A stretch of 40,810 bases of DNA from an uncultured Pseudomonadota bacterium (GCA_949295935.1 CASFMW010000017.1:1-40810); one strand, 5' to 3'. Shown: positions 33,816 through 40,810, counted from the first letter of the stretch. The notes: generated by a model not told the origin, from the sequence alone. Translations and numbers: made by a program.

Positions 33816-34418
33816 TTAGGATAAAGCGTTATTAAAAAAATAAAAACATTCATCTTGTGTCGAATAAGAGCCCTGCAAAACCTGCCTTAAATCGGGCGTA
33901 TACATTCTTACACCGACCCACTTTGTTTCAAGCTTATCTGCTGAAACTCCCCAGTATTTTTTTGTATATACAAAAGGAAAGTGTTCCGCAAAATAGTTTC
34001 CGTATTGAACTCTTAACCACTCGTCATAGGTTACGATATTGGAAATATCCTTTTGAGGTCTATTAACAAAATCTGTTATAATATCTACTTTTTCTTGTAT
34101 TGGCAAAGGTGCTAGATTATTTTGAGCAGGATGACGCAACCAGAATCCTTTGTAATAATTACTCGGAAAAGGAATATGCTCAATCATTCCCGTTGAAGCG
34201 GCAAAAAGACTTTTATCATTTTCATCTGTCGCAAAAGAAAAGTGCACAAAGCGATCAAAGCGGAAACCGTCAATGCTGAAATTTCCACACAAACCGCCCC
34301 AGTCGTTATCTTTTTCATAAATAACGCTATCAATACCTTTTTGTTTGAGGTGGTAGCCGGCCGAAATACCGGCTATCCCTGCACCTAGAATAACATTATT
34401 TGGCAAGATGCTCTCCAT
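33816..34418 (-). CDS. C-terminally truncated FAD-dependent oxidoreductase
   Basis: 200 residues of an FAD/NAD(P)-binding protein like protoporphyrinogen-oxidase or UDP-galactopyranose-mutase relatives: GAGIAGISAGYHL (dinucleotide loop), EKDNDWGGLCG, then FRFDRFVHFSF and PLPIQEKVD. Relatives are about twice as long; this frame ends after FFNNALS, so the second half with the rest of the FAD site is missing. It overlaps rfbG by 23 bases; besides the ATG at 34418 a TTG 12 bases further on has GGAGAG well placed. It is probably inactive. Confidence 0.65.
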   Translation of the reverse strand: MESILPNNVILGAGIAGISAGYHLKQKGIDSVIYEKDNDWGGLCGNFSIDGFRFDRFVHFSFATDENDKSLFAASTGMIEHIPFPSNYYKGFWLRHPAQNNLAPLPIQEKVDIITDFVNRPQKDISNIVTYDEWLRVQYGNYFAEHFPFVYTKKYWGVSADKLETKWVGVRMYTPDLRQVLQGSYSTQDECFYFFNNALS

Positions 34419-35475
34419 GTTCTAAAATTTGTTTGACACAGAAATCATACATATCATGGCCATGCAAAGCCTCTTTGTACCAATCAACGGTCTTCTCAAT
34501 AGCTTCTTGCAAGCCCCATTTTGCTTCCCATTGCAACATGACATAAGCTTTGGTGACATCCAGATTGAGCAATGTGTTTTCATGTACCGCATTAGGATCT
34601 GAGGCGTCTACAACTTTTCCTTTGCCATAATAATCCACCAAGCGTTTAACAACCTCAAAAACCGTTTTATTGGCTGAAATATGAGGACCAAAATTAAATG
34701 AGGTTGCATATTCGACAGGGTTTTCTATCAACTTCTGACCGACCTTGAGGTAACCAGATAATGGCTCCAAGACATGCTCCCACGGACGTGTGGCTATCGG
34801 ATTACGAATTTCGATATCCTTTCCGGCCTCTATATAACGAATACAATCCGGAATTAAACGATTATCCGACCAATCACCACCGCCAATCACATTGCCAGCT
34901 CTAACACTTGCAATTGCTTTACCATGTTTGGCATAATCTTTGGGATTAAAGTAAGAATTACGATATGACGAAATCATTAACTCTGTGCAACCTTTGGAAG
35001 AAGAATAAGGATCATAGCCTCCCATGCGGTCTGTTTCTTTATATCCCCAAATTTGTTCAACATTTTCATAACATTTGTCAGATGTAATCATTACAACTGT
35101 TTTAACACAATCATGTAAACGGACAGCTTCCATAATATTTAATGATCCCATAAGATTGGTTTCATAAGTTTCTTTTGGATACTGATAAGCCGTACGAATC
35201 AAAGCTTGTGCCGCCAAATGGAAGATTATTTCCGGCTGATATTTTTCAATTGTTTCGGATAAATGAACAAAATCTCTAGTATCGCCACGAACATCAGCAT
35301 AAAGTTTGTCGTGTAAGTGACAAGCTTCAAAATTTCCCTTATCCGAATAAGGATCTAAAGAATAACCAACAACCTTGGCTCCCATCATGGTTAACCAAAT
35401 TGACAGCCATGAGCCTTTAAAACCAGTATGGCCGGTTACTAAAACAGTTTTACCTTTATATACGTCATTATACAT
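34396..35475 (-). CDS. rfbG: CDP-glucose 4,6-dehydratase
   Basis: 359 residues, the standard family length. It makes CDP-4-keto-6-deoxyglucose from CDP-glucose. Visible are GHTGFKGSWLS (NAD-binding loop with the RfbG-type KGSWL), the MITSDKCYEN segment, the catalytic YSSSK and the AGNVIGGGDW and RPWEHVLEPLSGYL stretches typical of RfbG. It overlaps the upstream SDR gene by 8 bases and the FAD gene by 23. It acts after rfbF in the same operon. Confidence 0.93.
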   Translation of the reverse strand: MYNDVYKGKTVLVTGHTGFKGSWLSIWLTMMGAKVVGYSLDPYSDKGNFEACHLHDKLYADVRGDTRDFVHLSETIEKYQPEIIFHLAAQALIRTAYQYPKETYETNLMGSLNIMEAVRLHDCVKTVVMITSDKCYENVEQIWGYKETDRMGGYDPYSSSKGCTELMISSYRNSYFNPKDYAKHGKAIASVRAGNVIGGGDWSDNRLIPDCIRYIEAGKDIEIRNPIATRPWEHVLEPLSGYLKVGQKLIENPVEYATSFNFGPHISANKTVFEVVKRLVDYYGKGKVVDASDPNAVHENTLLNLDVTKAYVMLQWEAKWGLQEAIEKTVDWYKEALHGHDMYDFCVKQILEHGEHLAK

Positions 35476-36364
35476 TATGTATTCTCCACCATTCGATTGT
35501 CATTTTTAAGCCTTCTTCCAAACTATATTTTGGCGTCCAGCCGATTGATTTTAGTTTTGCATTATTTCCGACAACAACATCATCGCCAAAGGCAGCCGGA
35601 ATTGCGCCCCAAAGAATTTTTCCGTTGTAATTGGTTAATTCCGCAATTTTATTTACGATTCTACGAAGTTGTACCGGTTGGCCGGAGCAAATATTAACCG
35701 CACCTTCAAGATTGCTCTCAAAAACATCAATAATTCCTCTTGCGGTGTCTTCAACATGCAAATAGTCTTGGAATTTCAAACAATCACTGACTTTAACATC
35801 TTCGCCTTTAAGGCAAGAATTAATCACCGAAGGCATTAATCGCTGAGGTTTCTCATTAGGACCATAAAGATTAAAAATTCTCGGCCACTTAAACGAAATG
35901 TTATTTTGCTTGCAATATTGTTGCGCAATCCGAAAAAATGATGACTTACAGATTCCATGAAGAGACAAATTTTCTAATGGAGACTTATTTTCTGTTAGAT
36001 AACCATAAGAAAAATCATATTCCGAAACTGTTCCATTACACTGAAAAACTTTTCCTCCATTTTCATGAAAAGCCTTTAATAAGTGCAGAGAAGACATAAT
36101 CCAATCAACATTCAGATTAGATACATGACATTTCGGGCCGACATACCAAGCCAAGTGAATAAGATTTTCAAAATTCTTTTTATAAAAAAAATCATAAATT
36201 TCTTTAGTGTTTAGCAAATCAAGCTTATGTACAACAAGATTATTTTGAGGCAAAAGCTTTGCTTCATGCTCTATAGCATGCACTTCATAGCCACGGTTCA
36301 ATAATTCTTTCGTAACCTGTGAGCCGATAAAACCTGTTGCTCCGGTCAGCAAGACTTTTTTCAT
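35468..36364 (-). CDS. SDR-family sugar epimerase-like protein with altered active site
   Basis: 298 residues. NAD-binding TGATGFIGSQ is intact and the later motifs (WPRIFNLYGPNEKPQRLMPS, DYLHVEDTA, VNICSG) fit nucleotide-sugar epimerases. The position of the catalytic YxxxK reads HGICK, that is His for Tyr (CAT instead of TAT), whereas the neighbouring SDR at 32904 keeps Tyr. Activity may be lost or the protein may have another role. The start at 36364 has GGGAGTAGG upstream; the in-frame ATG at 36397 lies inside rfbF. Confidence 0.8.
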   Translation of the reverse strand: MKKVLLTGATGFIGSQVTKELLNRGYEVHAIEHEAKLLPQNNLVVHKLDLLNTKEIYDFFYKKNFENLIHLAWYVGPKCHVSNLNVDWIMSSLHLLKAFHENGGKVFQCNGTVSEYDFSYGYLTENKSPLENLSLHGICKSSFFRIAQQYCKQNNISFKWPRIFNLYGPNEKPQRLMPSVINSCLKGEDVKVSDCLKFQDYLHVEDTARGIIDVFESNLEGAVNICSGQPVQLRRIVNKIAELTNYNGKILWGAIPAAFGDDVVVGNNAKLKSIGWTPKYSLEEGLKMTIEWWRIHNV

Positions 36365-36368
36365 AAAC

Positions 36369-37148
36369 CTACTCCCACAGCTTCCAAGGAGCCTCACCGG
36401 CTGCCCACATTTTGTTCAAATCTTCTTTATCTTTCAGCATATCCATTGCACGCCAAAAACCTGTGTGCTTATAGGCATTCATTTGTCCGGCCTTGGTCAA
36501 ATTCTTGAGAGGATCTTCTTCCCACATCATGTTTTCGCAATCATCGGGAATATAATCAAAGACTTCCGGTTCACATACAAAAAATCCGGCATTAATCCAA
36601 GAACCGCTTTCTTTAGGCTTTTCAGCAAAATTTGAAATTGTTCCGTTTTCTTCTATTCCCAAAGCTCCCCAGCGTCCTTCCGGCTGATAAGCGGTCAAGG
36701 TACAAAGCTTTCCTGATTTTTCATGATTTGCTATCAACGCCGGAATAGCTATATTTCCTACACCATCACCATAAGTGAGCATAAAGCGTTCGTTTCCAAT
36801 ATATTTTTGCGCTTTTTTAATACGACCTGCCGTTTTGGTATTACGTCCGGTGTAAAGCAACGTAACCTTCCATGGCTCGCAAGAATTTTGATGGACCGTC
36901 ACATCGTTTGTTGACAAATCAACCGTTACATCGGAATTGTTCATATAGTAATTAACAAAATAGTCTTTGATAATTTCTTGCTTATATCCTGTTAAAACAA
37001 CAAATTCATTAAAACCATAATGAGAATAAATTTTCATAATATGCCAAAGAATAGGATACCCTCCTATACCAACCATTGGTTTGGGTCTAACAGTTGTTTC
37101 TTCCCCTAAACGAGTTCCTAGTCCTCCGGCCAATATTAAAACTTTCAT
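36369..37148 (-). CDS. rfbF: Glucose-1-phosphate cytidylyltransferase
   Basis: 259 residues, the normal length. It joins CTP and glucose-1-phosphate to CDP-glucose, the first step towards CDP-linked 3,6-dideoxy or 6-deoxy sugars. ILAGGLGTRLGEETTVRPKPM is the nucleotide-binding signature; LTYGDGVGN carries the metal-binding Asp. AGAGGAG lies before the ATG at 37148, which overlaps the stop of the GT2 gene by one base (TAATG). The in-frame ATG at 37175 is inside the GT2 gene and is rejected. Confidence 0.94.
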   Translation of the reverse strand: MKVLILAGGLGTRLGEETTVRPKPMVGIGGYPILWHIMKIYSHYGFNEFVVLTGYKQEIIKDYFVNYYMNNSDVTVDLSTNDVTVHQNSCEPWKVTLLYTGRNTKTAGRIKKAQKYIGNERFMLTYGDGVGNIAIPALIANHEKSGKLCTLTAYQPEGRWGALGIEENGTISNFAEKPKESGSWINAGFFVCEPEVFDYIPDDCENMMWEEDPLKNLTKAGQMNAYKHTGFWRAMDMLKDKEDLNKMWAAGEAPWKLWE

Positions 37149-38140
37149 TATAAAACTCCTCTTGAAATTAAACAAAATAAACGGAATGATAGACTGATGT
37201 TAAATTCTTGATTTAACGGTGATTTAAACAAGGCTAATTGACCTTTAAATGAATGATTTTTGTAATATTGCTTTTTGAAGCGCTTTTTGTAATTCTTGAT
37301 ATAATTTGATAAGTTCTTCTCTTTCAGTTTTGGCATAATTTGAATCAGTTGTTCGCATAGTATCTCTAGTTCTTTCGGCAAAAGTATCTTTCCCTCATAG
37401 AAATGAGATAAAATTTTTTCATCCAACTCTTCTAAACCACAATACTTTTTGATCGCCTCAATTTGTGCACTATGAGCACTTTCCATTTGCTTGGTACTTT
37501 GTTTATGTGAAATATTTTCATGATGGAAACGATAAGAAAGCAGTTTTTCTTCCAAATTTTCAAACTTTGTTTTTCCAACTAAATCCAGCCAAAATGCATA
37601 ATCTTCTGCCGGAACATATTGGCTTTTATAGTGAATATTATATTTATCTATAATAGATTTTTTAACCATAACGGTTGACTGACAAAAGGCACAACCTTCA
37701 AAAATTAGAAACGCCTCAATTGTTTCATGTCCTGATATACAAGGAAAATTTATCCTATCTTTATCATCGCCAATCACATCAGCTCTGCCACCTAAACAAC
37801 CGATTTCTGGATGAGCACTAAAATAAGCTATTTGTTTTTCAAAACGCGTAGGATAGGACACATCATCAGAATCCATTAATGCAATATATTCTCCCGTTGC
37901 TTTTGATAAAGCGTAATTTCTACCTTCCGCAGGACCTACATTCATTTCAATGTGAAAAAGCTTTATTCTTGTGTCTTCATAAGATGATAAAATCTTTGAC
38001 ACATATCCTTTTTCACTACCGTTATCAAGAATAAGCAGTTCAAAATCAGAAAAAGTTTGATTAAGGATACTTTCAATAGCCTCTCTCAGATATTCTTCCT
38101 TGGTATTATAAACCGGCATAATCACCGAAACTTTAGGCAT
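37148..38140 (-). CDS. Family 2 glycosyltransferase
   Basis: 330 residues, cytoplasmic, membrane-associated. GT-A opening VSVIMPVYNTKEEYLREAIESIL, the LDNGSEKG segment and the metal-binding LMDSDD are all present, with a PAEDYAFWLDL segment near residue 190 as in O-antigen and capsule transferases. The tail is basic. The sugar added is unknown. AAGGA supports the start at 38140, which overlaps the preceding regulator gene by 8 bases, so the two are probably translated together. Confidence 0.88.
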   Translation of the reverse strand: MPKVSVIMPVYNTKEEYLREAIESILNQTFSDFELLILDNGSEKGYVSKILSSYEDTRIKLFHIEMNVGPAEGRNYALSKATGEYIALMDSDDVSYPTRFEKQIAYFSAHPEIGCLGGRADVIGDDKDRINFPCISGHETIEAFLIFEGCAFCQSTVMVKKSIIDKYNIHYKSQYVPAEDYAFWLDLVGKTKFENLEEKLLSYRFHHENISHKQSTKQMESAHSAQIEAIKKYCGLEELDEKILSHFYEGKILLPKELEILCEQLIQIMPKLKEKNLSNYIKNYKKRFKKQYYKNHSFKGQLALFKSPLNQEFNISLSFRLFCLISRGVL

Positions 38141-38648
38141 GGGAAGCATCCTTTTCTTCTAGGTTGTTTCGTTTAACGAAGCGGAAGACGGTATTACGAG
38201 TGACGTTGAAGCGGCGGGCGATTTCGGCCTTGGTGACATTTTGTGCCAAAAGTTTGCGGATTTCTTCTTCCTTACCGTCCAAGCGTTTTTTGATAAGTGC
38301 TCCGAGTGGACGGCCAAGTTTTACCCCCTCATTCTTCCGTTTTTTCAGAACTTTTTTAACATTTTGCGATATCAGATTGCTGCGAACATCTATGGCAATA
38401 TCTATCCCTTTGAAAAAATCATCCAGGTTTTCTTTAATCTGAGCTAAACCATCACCTAACGCGCTGATATTAAATATAACAATACCTTCTGTTTCCGGCA
38501 GAATCATTTCTTTTATATTGGCAAAGGCGTAATCAGAATAAACACAATCAAGCTTTAGCTCCTGCTCTTTGGCAAAAGCCTGAACAGCCTGATACTGGCG
38601 CGTCTGCTCTGCTTTATCCTCGTTATTTTGTATATAACCTATGAACAT
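38133..38648 (-). CDS. Serine-recombinase-like protein lacking catalytic residues, with HTH
   Basis: 171 residues. Residues 1 to about 105 follow a resolvase N-terminal domain (FIGYI, then EQTRQYQAVQAFAKEQ), but the RVST loop with the catalytic Ser is replaced by QNNE, and the later DRLxR-type segment reads NISALGDG, so cleavage should be impossible. After KLGRPLG the C-terminal part (about 120-162) is an intact helix-turn-helix (VTKAEIARRFNVTRNTVFRFVKR). It heads the glycan operon, overlapping the GT2 gene by 8 bases. It is probably a DNA-binding regulator of the cluster. No strong ribosome site; an 11-base hairpin lies just upstream. Confidence 0.75.
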   Translation of the reverse strand: MFIGYIQNNEDKAEQTRQYQAVQAFAKEQELKLDCVYSDYAFANIKEMILPETEGIVIFNISALGDGLAQIKENLDDFFKGIDIAIDVRSNLISQNVKKVLKKRKNEGVKLGRPLGALIKKRLDGKEEEIRKLLAQNVTKAEIARRFNVTRNTVFRFVKRNNLEEKDASHA

Positions 38649-38658
38649 ACTAAACCGC

Positions 38659-38688
38659 TATCTTCAAAAAGCTTCACTTTTGAAGATA
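38659..38688 (-). promoter_or_regulatory. 11-bp inverted repeat before the recombinase-like regulator
   Basis: TATCTTCAAAA (38659-38669) and TTTTGAAGATA (38678-38688) are exact complements around an 8-base loop, ending about 10 bases before the start codon of the regulator. It could be the regulator's own operator or an RNA hairpin limiting its translation. Part of the motif (GCTATCTT) recurs at 38694. Confidence 0.6.
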
Positions 38689-38899
38689 AAATTGCTATCT
38701 TATTGTAAAAACAGCGAAAAATATTTATATTACAAGGGTTTGCATAAATAAAAAAATATATCTTGAAAATAGAAAAAATGTATGTATGATACCTTTATTA
38801 ATACAACAAATAAACGAACCTTTTTGAACGTTTTTTTTGCGATTCTGATTGTTCAAATCTGATACTAATAGTTTTTTAGAAAAATAAAAAATTCCTTTC

Positions 38900-39070
38900 T
38901 CAATGTTCCGCAGCGATGTAGTGGTGGTGGCCGGATTTAGATTGTGCGCATTTACCCCCATATGGCTGCAAAGTCTTATGACCACAGTATTGACAGATAT
39001 ATCCCTTCTTTTTTGTGATGTATTTTGTAAGACGCTCCAATATTTTTCGAATTGTCGTTAATTCATTCAT
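38900..39070 (-). CDS. Mini zinc-ribbon protein
   Basis: 56 residues: a basic helical start (MNELTTIRKILERLTKY), then YICQYCGH with a CxxC pair, a further Cys in GGKC and a His cluster (GHHHYIAAEH). This is the layout of a single zinc-binding knuckle. AGGAG lies 7 bases before the ATG, supporting a real gene. It is divergent from the promoter and leader at 39156. No family assigned. It could be a small DNA- or RNA-binding protein of the mobile element. Confidence 0.6.
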   Translation of the reverse strand: MNELTTIRKILERLTKYITKKKGYICQYCGHKTLQPYGGKCAQSKSGHHHYIAAEH

Positions 39071-39155
39071 TTTTTTGCTCCTAAAATAAACTTGTTTTAT
39101 ATGTCAAAATTATTGTTTAATTTATTGATTTTCCTTGATTTTATTGATTTTAAAC

Positions 39156-39184
39156 TTGCAATTTATGTTAGAATATGTTATAAT
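39156..39184 (+). promoter_or_regulatory. Sigma-70-type promoter
   Basis: TTGCAA (39156-39161), a 17-base spacer and a consensus TATAAT (39179-39184). It would drive the leader and the three-gene unit from 39438. Confidence 0.7.
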
Positions 39185-39187
39185 ATA

Positions 39188-39230
39188 TTATATTTGAAGT
39201 TGAGTCGATTCGTTTTGACTTCAAATATAA
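39188..39230 (+). promoter_or_regulatory. 13-bp inverted repeat at the transcription start
   Basis: TTATATTTGAAGT (39188-39200) and ACTTCAAATATAA (39218-39230) are perfect complements around 17 bases. The position, just after the -10 hexamer, suits an operator or the first hairpin of the leader RNA. Confidence 0.6.
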
Positions 39231-39303
39231 ATCACCAAAATTTAGGCCTCAATAGTTCGCTTTTTCATCAGAGCGGATAAGGTTTTGTTTTGGTGTGAAA
39301 GGA

Positions 39304-39365
39304 GGACGATATGTCACCAATAACCTACAAATTCAGAAATAAGTTTGTTATCGGGCATATCGTCC
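39304..39365 (+). promoter_or_regulatory. Inverted repeat masking the leader-ORF start
   Basis: GGACGATATG (39304-39313) and CATATCGTCC (39356-39365) are exact complements. The left arm covers the end of the AAAGGAGG ribosome site and the ATG of the 40-codon leader frame, so pairing would block its translation. Confidence 0.6.
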
Positions 39366-39433
39366 ACCTAAATTGTAACGTTTTGAGCTTCAACCTTGTG
39401 TTGAGGCTCTTTTTTTTTATTTTAAAGGAGTAA
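39311..39433 (+). CDS. 40-codon leader peptide
   Basis: It begins MSPITYKFRNKF, is hydrophobic towards the end (LVLRLFFFILKE) and has a near-perfect AAAGGAGG ribosome site. The intrinsic terminator at 39385-39418 lies inside its frame, and its last codons contain the ribosome site of the next gene. This arrangement suggests that translation of the frame controls the terminator, although the peptide has no striking run of a single amino acid. It may also be a small membrane peptide in its own right. Confidence 0.45.
   Translation: MSPITYKFRNKFVIGHIVHLNCNVLSFNLVLRLFFFILKE
39385..39418 (+). terminator. Intrinsic terminator inside the leader (attenuator)
   Basis: GAGCTTCAAC (39385-39394) pairs with GTTGAGGCTC (39400-39409) over ten pairs (one G-T) around a 5-base loop, then nine T bases. 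It stands between the promoter and the first gene of the unit, so genes downstream are expressed only on readthrough. An upstream GCCTCAA (39246-39252) is complementary to TTGAGGC in the right arm and could act as antiterminator. Confidence 0.8.
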
Positions 39434-39437
39434 AACA

Positions 39438-39641
39438 ATGACAAATATAAAACATCCGGAAATTACAGTTCAACTTTCGGGACATGACGGTAATGCATTT
39501 ATGATTTTAGGCTTATGTAAGAGAGCCATGCAACGAGCTCATCTCCCGCAAGAAGAAATCGACCAATTCATGAAAGAAGCTATGTCCGGGGACTACAATC
39601 ATTTATTAGCCACAACCATGGCTTGGTTTGATGTTGAGTAA
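39438..39641 (+). CDS. Small conserved mobile-element protein
   Basis: 67 residues, acidic, soluble. The pattern HPEITVQLSGHDGNAFMILG, a central AMQRA helix and SGDYNHLLATTMAWFDV matches a small family I recall from plasmids and integrative elements; no function is known. AAAGGAG lies before the ATG, right after the leader-frame stop. First gene behind the attenuator; the DUF3768 gene follows in 14 bases. Confidence 0.7.
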   Translation: MTNIKHPEITVQLSGHDGNAFMILGLCKRAMQRAHLPQEEIDQFMKEAMSGDYNHLLATTMAWFDVE

Positions 39642-39655
39642 AAAGGAGGTGCGAT

Positions 39656-39991
39656 ATGGAAAATAAAATTGATGTGAAAAAAATTGCAGCTCAAAACGAC
39701 AAGTTACGTAAGACTTTTGAAGGTGGTAAGGTGCTGTTGACTTGCGGTATATCGGCTTTACCACTGATGCAACAACAAGAGATTATGCAAAAAGTTAGAA
39801 CCTTCAATAATTTTACGGAAGATAACGATCCGTATGGTGAACACGACTTTGGCTGTTTTGAATATTGTGGACAACAAATCTTCAGGAAGATAGATTTGTA
39901 TGACTTAAATTATGAGTTTTATTCTCCACAGCCCGATGATGAGACACAAACCAACCGTGTCTTAACCATTATGTTTGCGGATGAATACTGA
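39656..39991 (+). CDS. DUF3768 family protein
   Basis: 111 residues. The DUF3768 core is clear: DPYGEHDFGCFEYCGQQIF, KIDLYDLNYEF and a final RVLTIMFADEY. The family is common in alphaproteobacterial plasmids and integrative elements and has no established function. An AAAAGGAGG ribosome site precedes the ATG. Its end overlaps or abuts the next start (TGATATG), suggesting coupled translation. Confidence 0.85.
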   Translation: MENKIDVKKIAAQNDKLRKTFEGGKVLLTCGISALPLMQQQEIMQKVRTFNNFTEDNDPYGEHDFGCFEYCGQQIFRKIDLYDLNYEFYSPQPDDETQTNRVLTIMFADEY

Positions 39992-39992
39992 T

Positions 39993-40520
39993 ATGAAACC
40001 GTTTAATCAAGGATATTTTTCGAGGTATTGTTCGGTTTACTCAACACTTAATGCGCTACAGGCTCTTGGCTTAAAGCTCAAATATAACGAATGGCAGGAG
40101 CTTTATGACCATATAATTTACGGTGTCAGCTATTTTGAGGCTTTGTATGAATTAAACAGTTGCGGAGCCAGTCATAAACGACTTGAGATGATTTTTCATT
40201 ATGCAAATGAATGGATGGAGCAATATTTGCATCAAAAATTGATTTATGCACGGCCATATTGGAATGTGAAACTCAATTTAGCTGAGTTGACCGAAAACAT
40301 AAAGCAACAAGCCATAAATGGTAAAGTGGCTTTAATACGTGTTAAGAGTGAGTTTATCGACCATTACACGATTGTTAAACGAATAACCAAAGACAAAATA
40401 AAATTTTACGACAGCTCCGACTTAGAGGATATCCTGCTTAAGAACATAGATACGACCAACTGCAGAAAGTATCAAATATGTCTTCGTCAGATATATTTCC
40501 TCTCTCTGGAGGCTGTGTAA
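39993..40520 (+). CDS. Papain/C39-like cysteine-peptidase-fold protein
   Basis: 175 residues from the chosen start. The layout matches papain-like C39-type domains: Gln6 and Cys13 in NQGYFSRYCSVYSTLNAL, His124 in DHYTIVKRI and Asp140 in KIKFYDSSD, the order Gln-Cys-His-Asp. No signal peptide or transporter part. It could be a peptidase or an amidase processing a product of the element; the assignment is from pattern only. The start at 39993 lies 1 base after the DUF3768 stop; an ATG at 39981 and a TTG at 39975 are alternatives. Confidence 0.55.
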   Translation: MKPFNQGYFSRYCSVYSTLNALQALGLKLKYNEWQELYDHIIYGVSYFEALYELNSCGASHKRLEMIFHYANEWMEQYLHQKLIYARPYWNVKLNLAELTENIKQQAINGKVALIRVKSEFIDHYTIVKRITKDKIKFYDSSDLEDILLKNIDTTNCRKYQICLRQIYFLSLEAV

Positions 40521-40645
40521 TTAAAGTATAACTTATTTAAACAGTAAAATTGGCTCCCAAAGTGTGTAATTAAAATATCTTTTGCAGCAATTTTACAAAT
40601 GTATAGCGACAACTAAACGTTAAATAAACAATTAAGGAGAAAAAA

Positions 40646-40810
40646 TGTTATTTCATTATGCAAGAGTTTCTACAACAGACCAAAACCTTGACCGACAAAT
40701 ACAAGAAGTCGAATGCGACAGATTATACTGTGATAAACAATCTGGTAAAAATGTTAACAGAGAACAACTGCAAGCTATGTTATCAAATTTACGTGAAGGA
40801 GATAAAATTT
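40646..40810 (+). CDS. Serine recombinase (resolvase/invertase), cut by window end
   Basis: 55 codons are seen before the window ends. The opening HYARVSTTDQNLDRQIQEV holds the catalytic Ser and the family's RVSTxxQNxxRQ signature, so this one should be active, unlike the protein at 38133. It probably continues with the DRLxR segment and an HTH. AAGGAG lies before the ATG. As part of the element at the right edge it may invert or resolve DNA there. Confidence 0.88.

Noticed and set aside
38725..38985. An 86-codon minus-strand frame
   Set aside because: It overlaps the better supported zinc-ribbon gene in another frame, lacks a ribosome site and looks random.
39092..39280. A 62-codon plus-strand frame in the promoter region
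   Set aside because: It spans a consensus promoter and an inverted repeat, and its translation is what AT-rich non-coding DNA would give.

Overview
The window looks like a chromosomal segment from an AT-rich, Gram-negative alphaproteobacterium, plausibly one of the uncultured gut lineages. This is inferred from gene content, not from any database search: Mla and Opg envelope systems, porin-like and autotransporter proteins, and a DUF3768 protein next to a serine recombinase. No rRNA gene, complete tRNA gene or CRISPR array was found.

Positions 1-20231 are mostly orderly core genome: a sirtuin, a small outer-membrane barrel, an MTA/SAH nucleosidase and a Nudix hydrolase, then a four-gene lipid-transport operon (STAS-MlaE permease, MlaF ATPase, MlaD/MCE protein, PqiC-type lipoprotein). 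A convergent terminator separates this from a DUF1189-like membrane protein and a periplasmic-glucan operon (opgG, an unknown small gene, opgH). A porin, a tiny exported protein of six 20-residue repeats, a membrane-bound spermidine-synthase-like protein, GlgX, an AIDA-type autotransporter and an alpha/beta-hydrolase lipoprotein follow.

Positions 20232-30900 are accessory and heavily decayed. They hold a two-gene unit behind a possible leader pseudoknot; an IS deletion derivative inserted in an Asn/Gln-rich gene that also carries a frameshift; a secreted-protein/small-membrane-protein cassette resembling a toxin-immunity unit; several gene fragments; an 18-bp tRNA 3' end followed by a terminator (an attachment-site scar); a Fic protein; a strongly structured promoter-to-terminator RNA; a second autotransporter; and a broken Bro-N gene. 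A 104-bp repeat lies just downstream of both the Fic gene and the Bro-N pseudogene, and its palindrome keeps pairing through a compensatory change.

Positions 30913-38648 (minus strand) form a surface-glycan cluster. It is headed by a serine-recombinase-like protein lacking the catalytic serine, translationally overlapping a GT2 glycosyltransferase. Then come rfbF and rfbG (CDP-4-keto-6-deoxyglucose synthesis), two SDR epimerases (one with the catalytic Tyr replaced by His), a truncated FAD protein, and a DUF4422-GT8 transferase. No flippase, polymerase or rfbH is present.

Positions 38900-40810 look like the edge of a mobile element: a mini zinc-ribbon gene; a promoter followed by a leader with hairpins, a 40-codon ORF and an intrinsic terminator (an attenuator layout); a conserved small protein, a DUF3768 protein, a papain/C39-like protein; and the start of an intact serine recombinase that runs off the window. 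The strongest candidates for something undescribed are the RNA at 26198-26493, the covarying dispersed repeat, the 39156-39438 attenuator, the pseudoknot leader at 21060-21115 and the dead-recombinase regulator of the glycan cluster.
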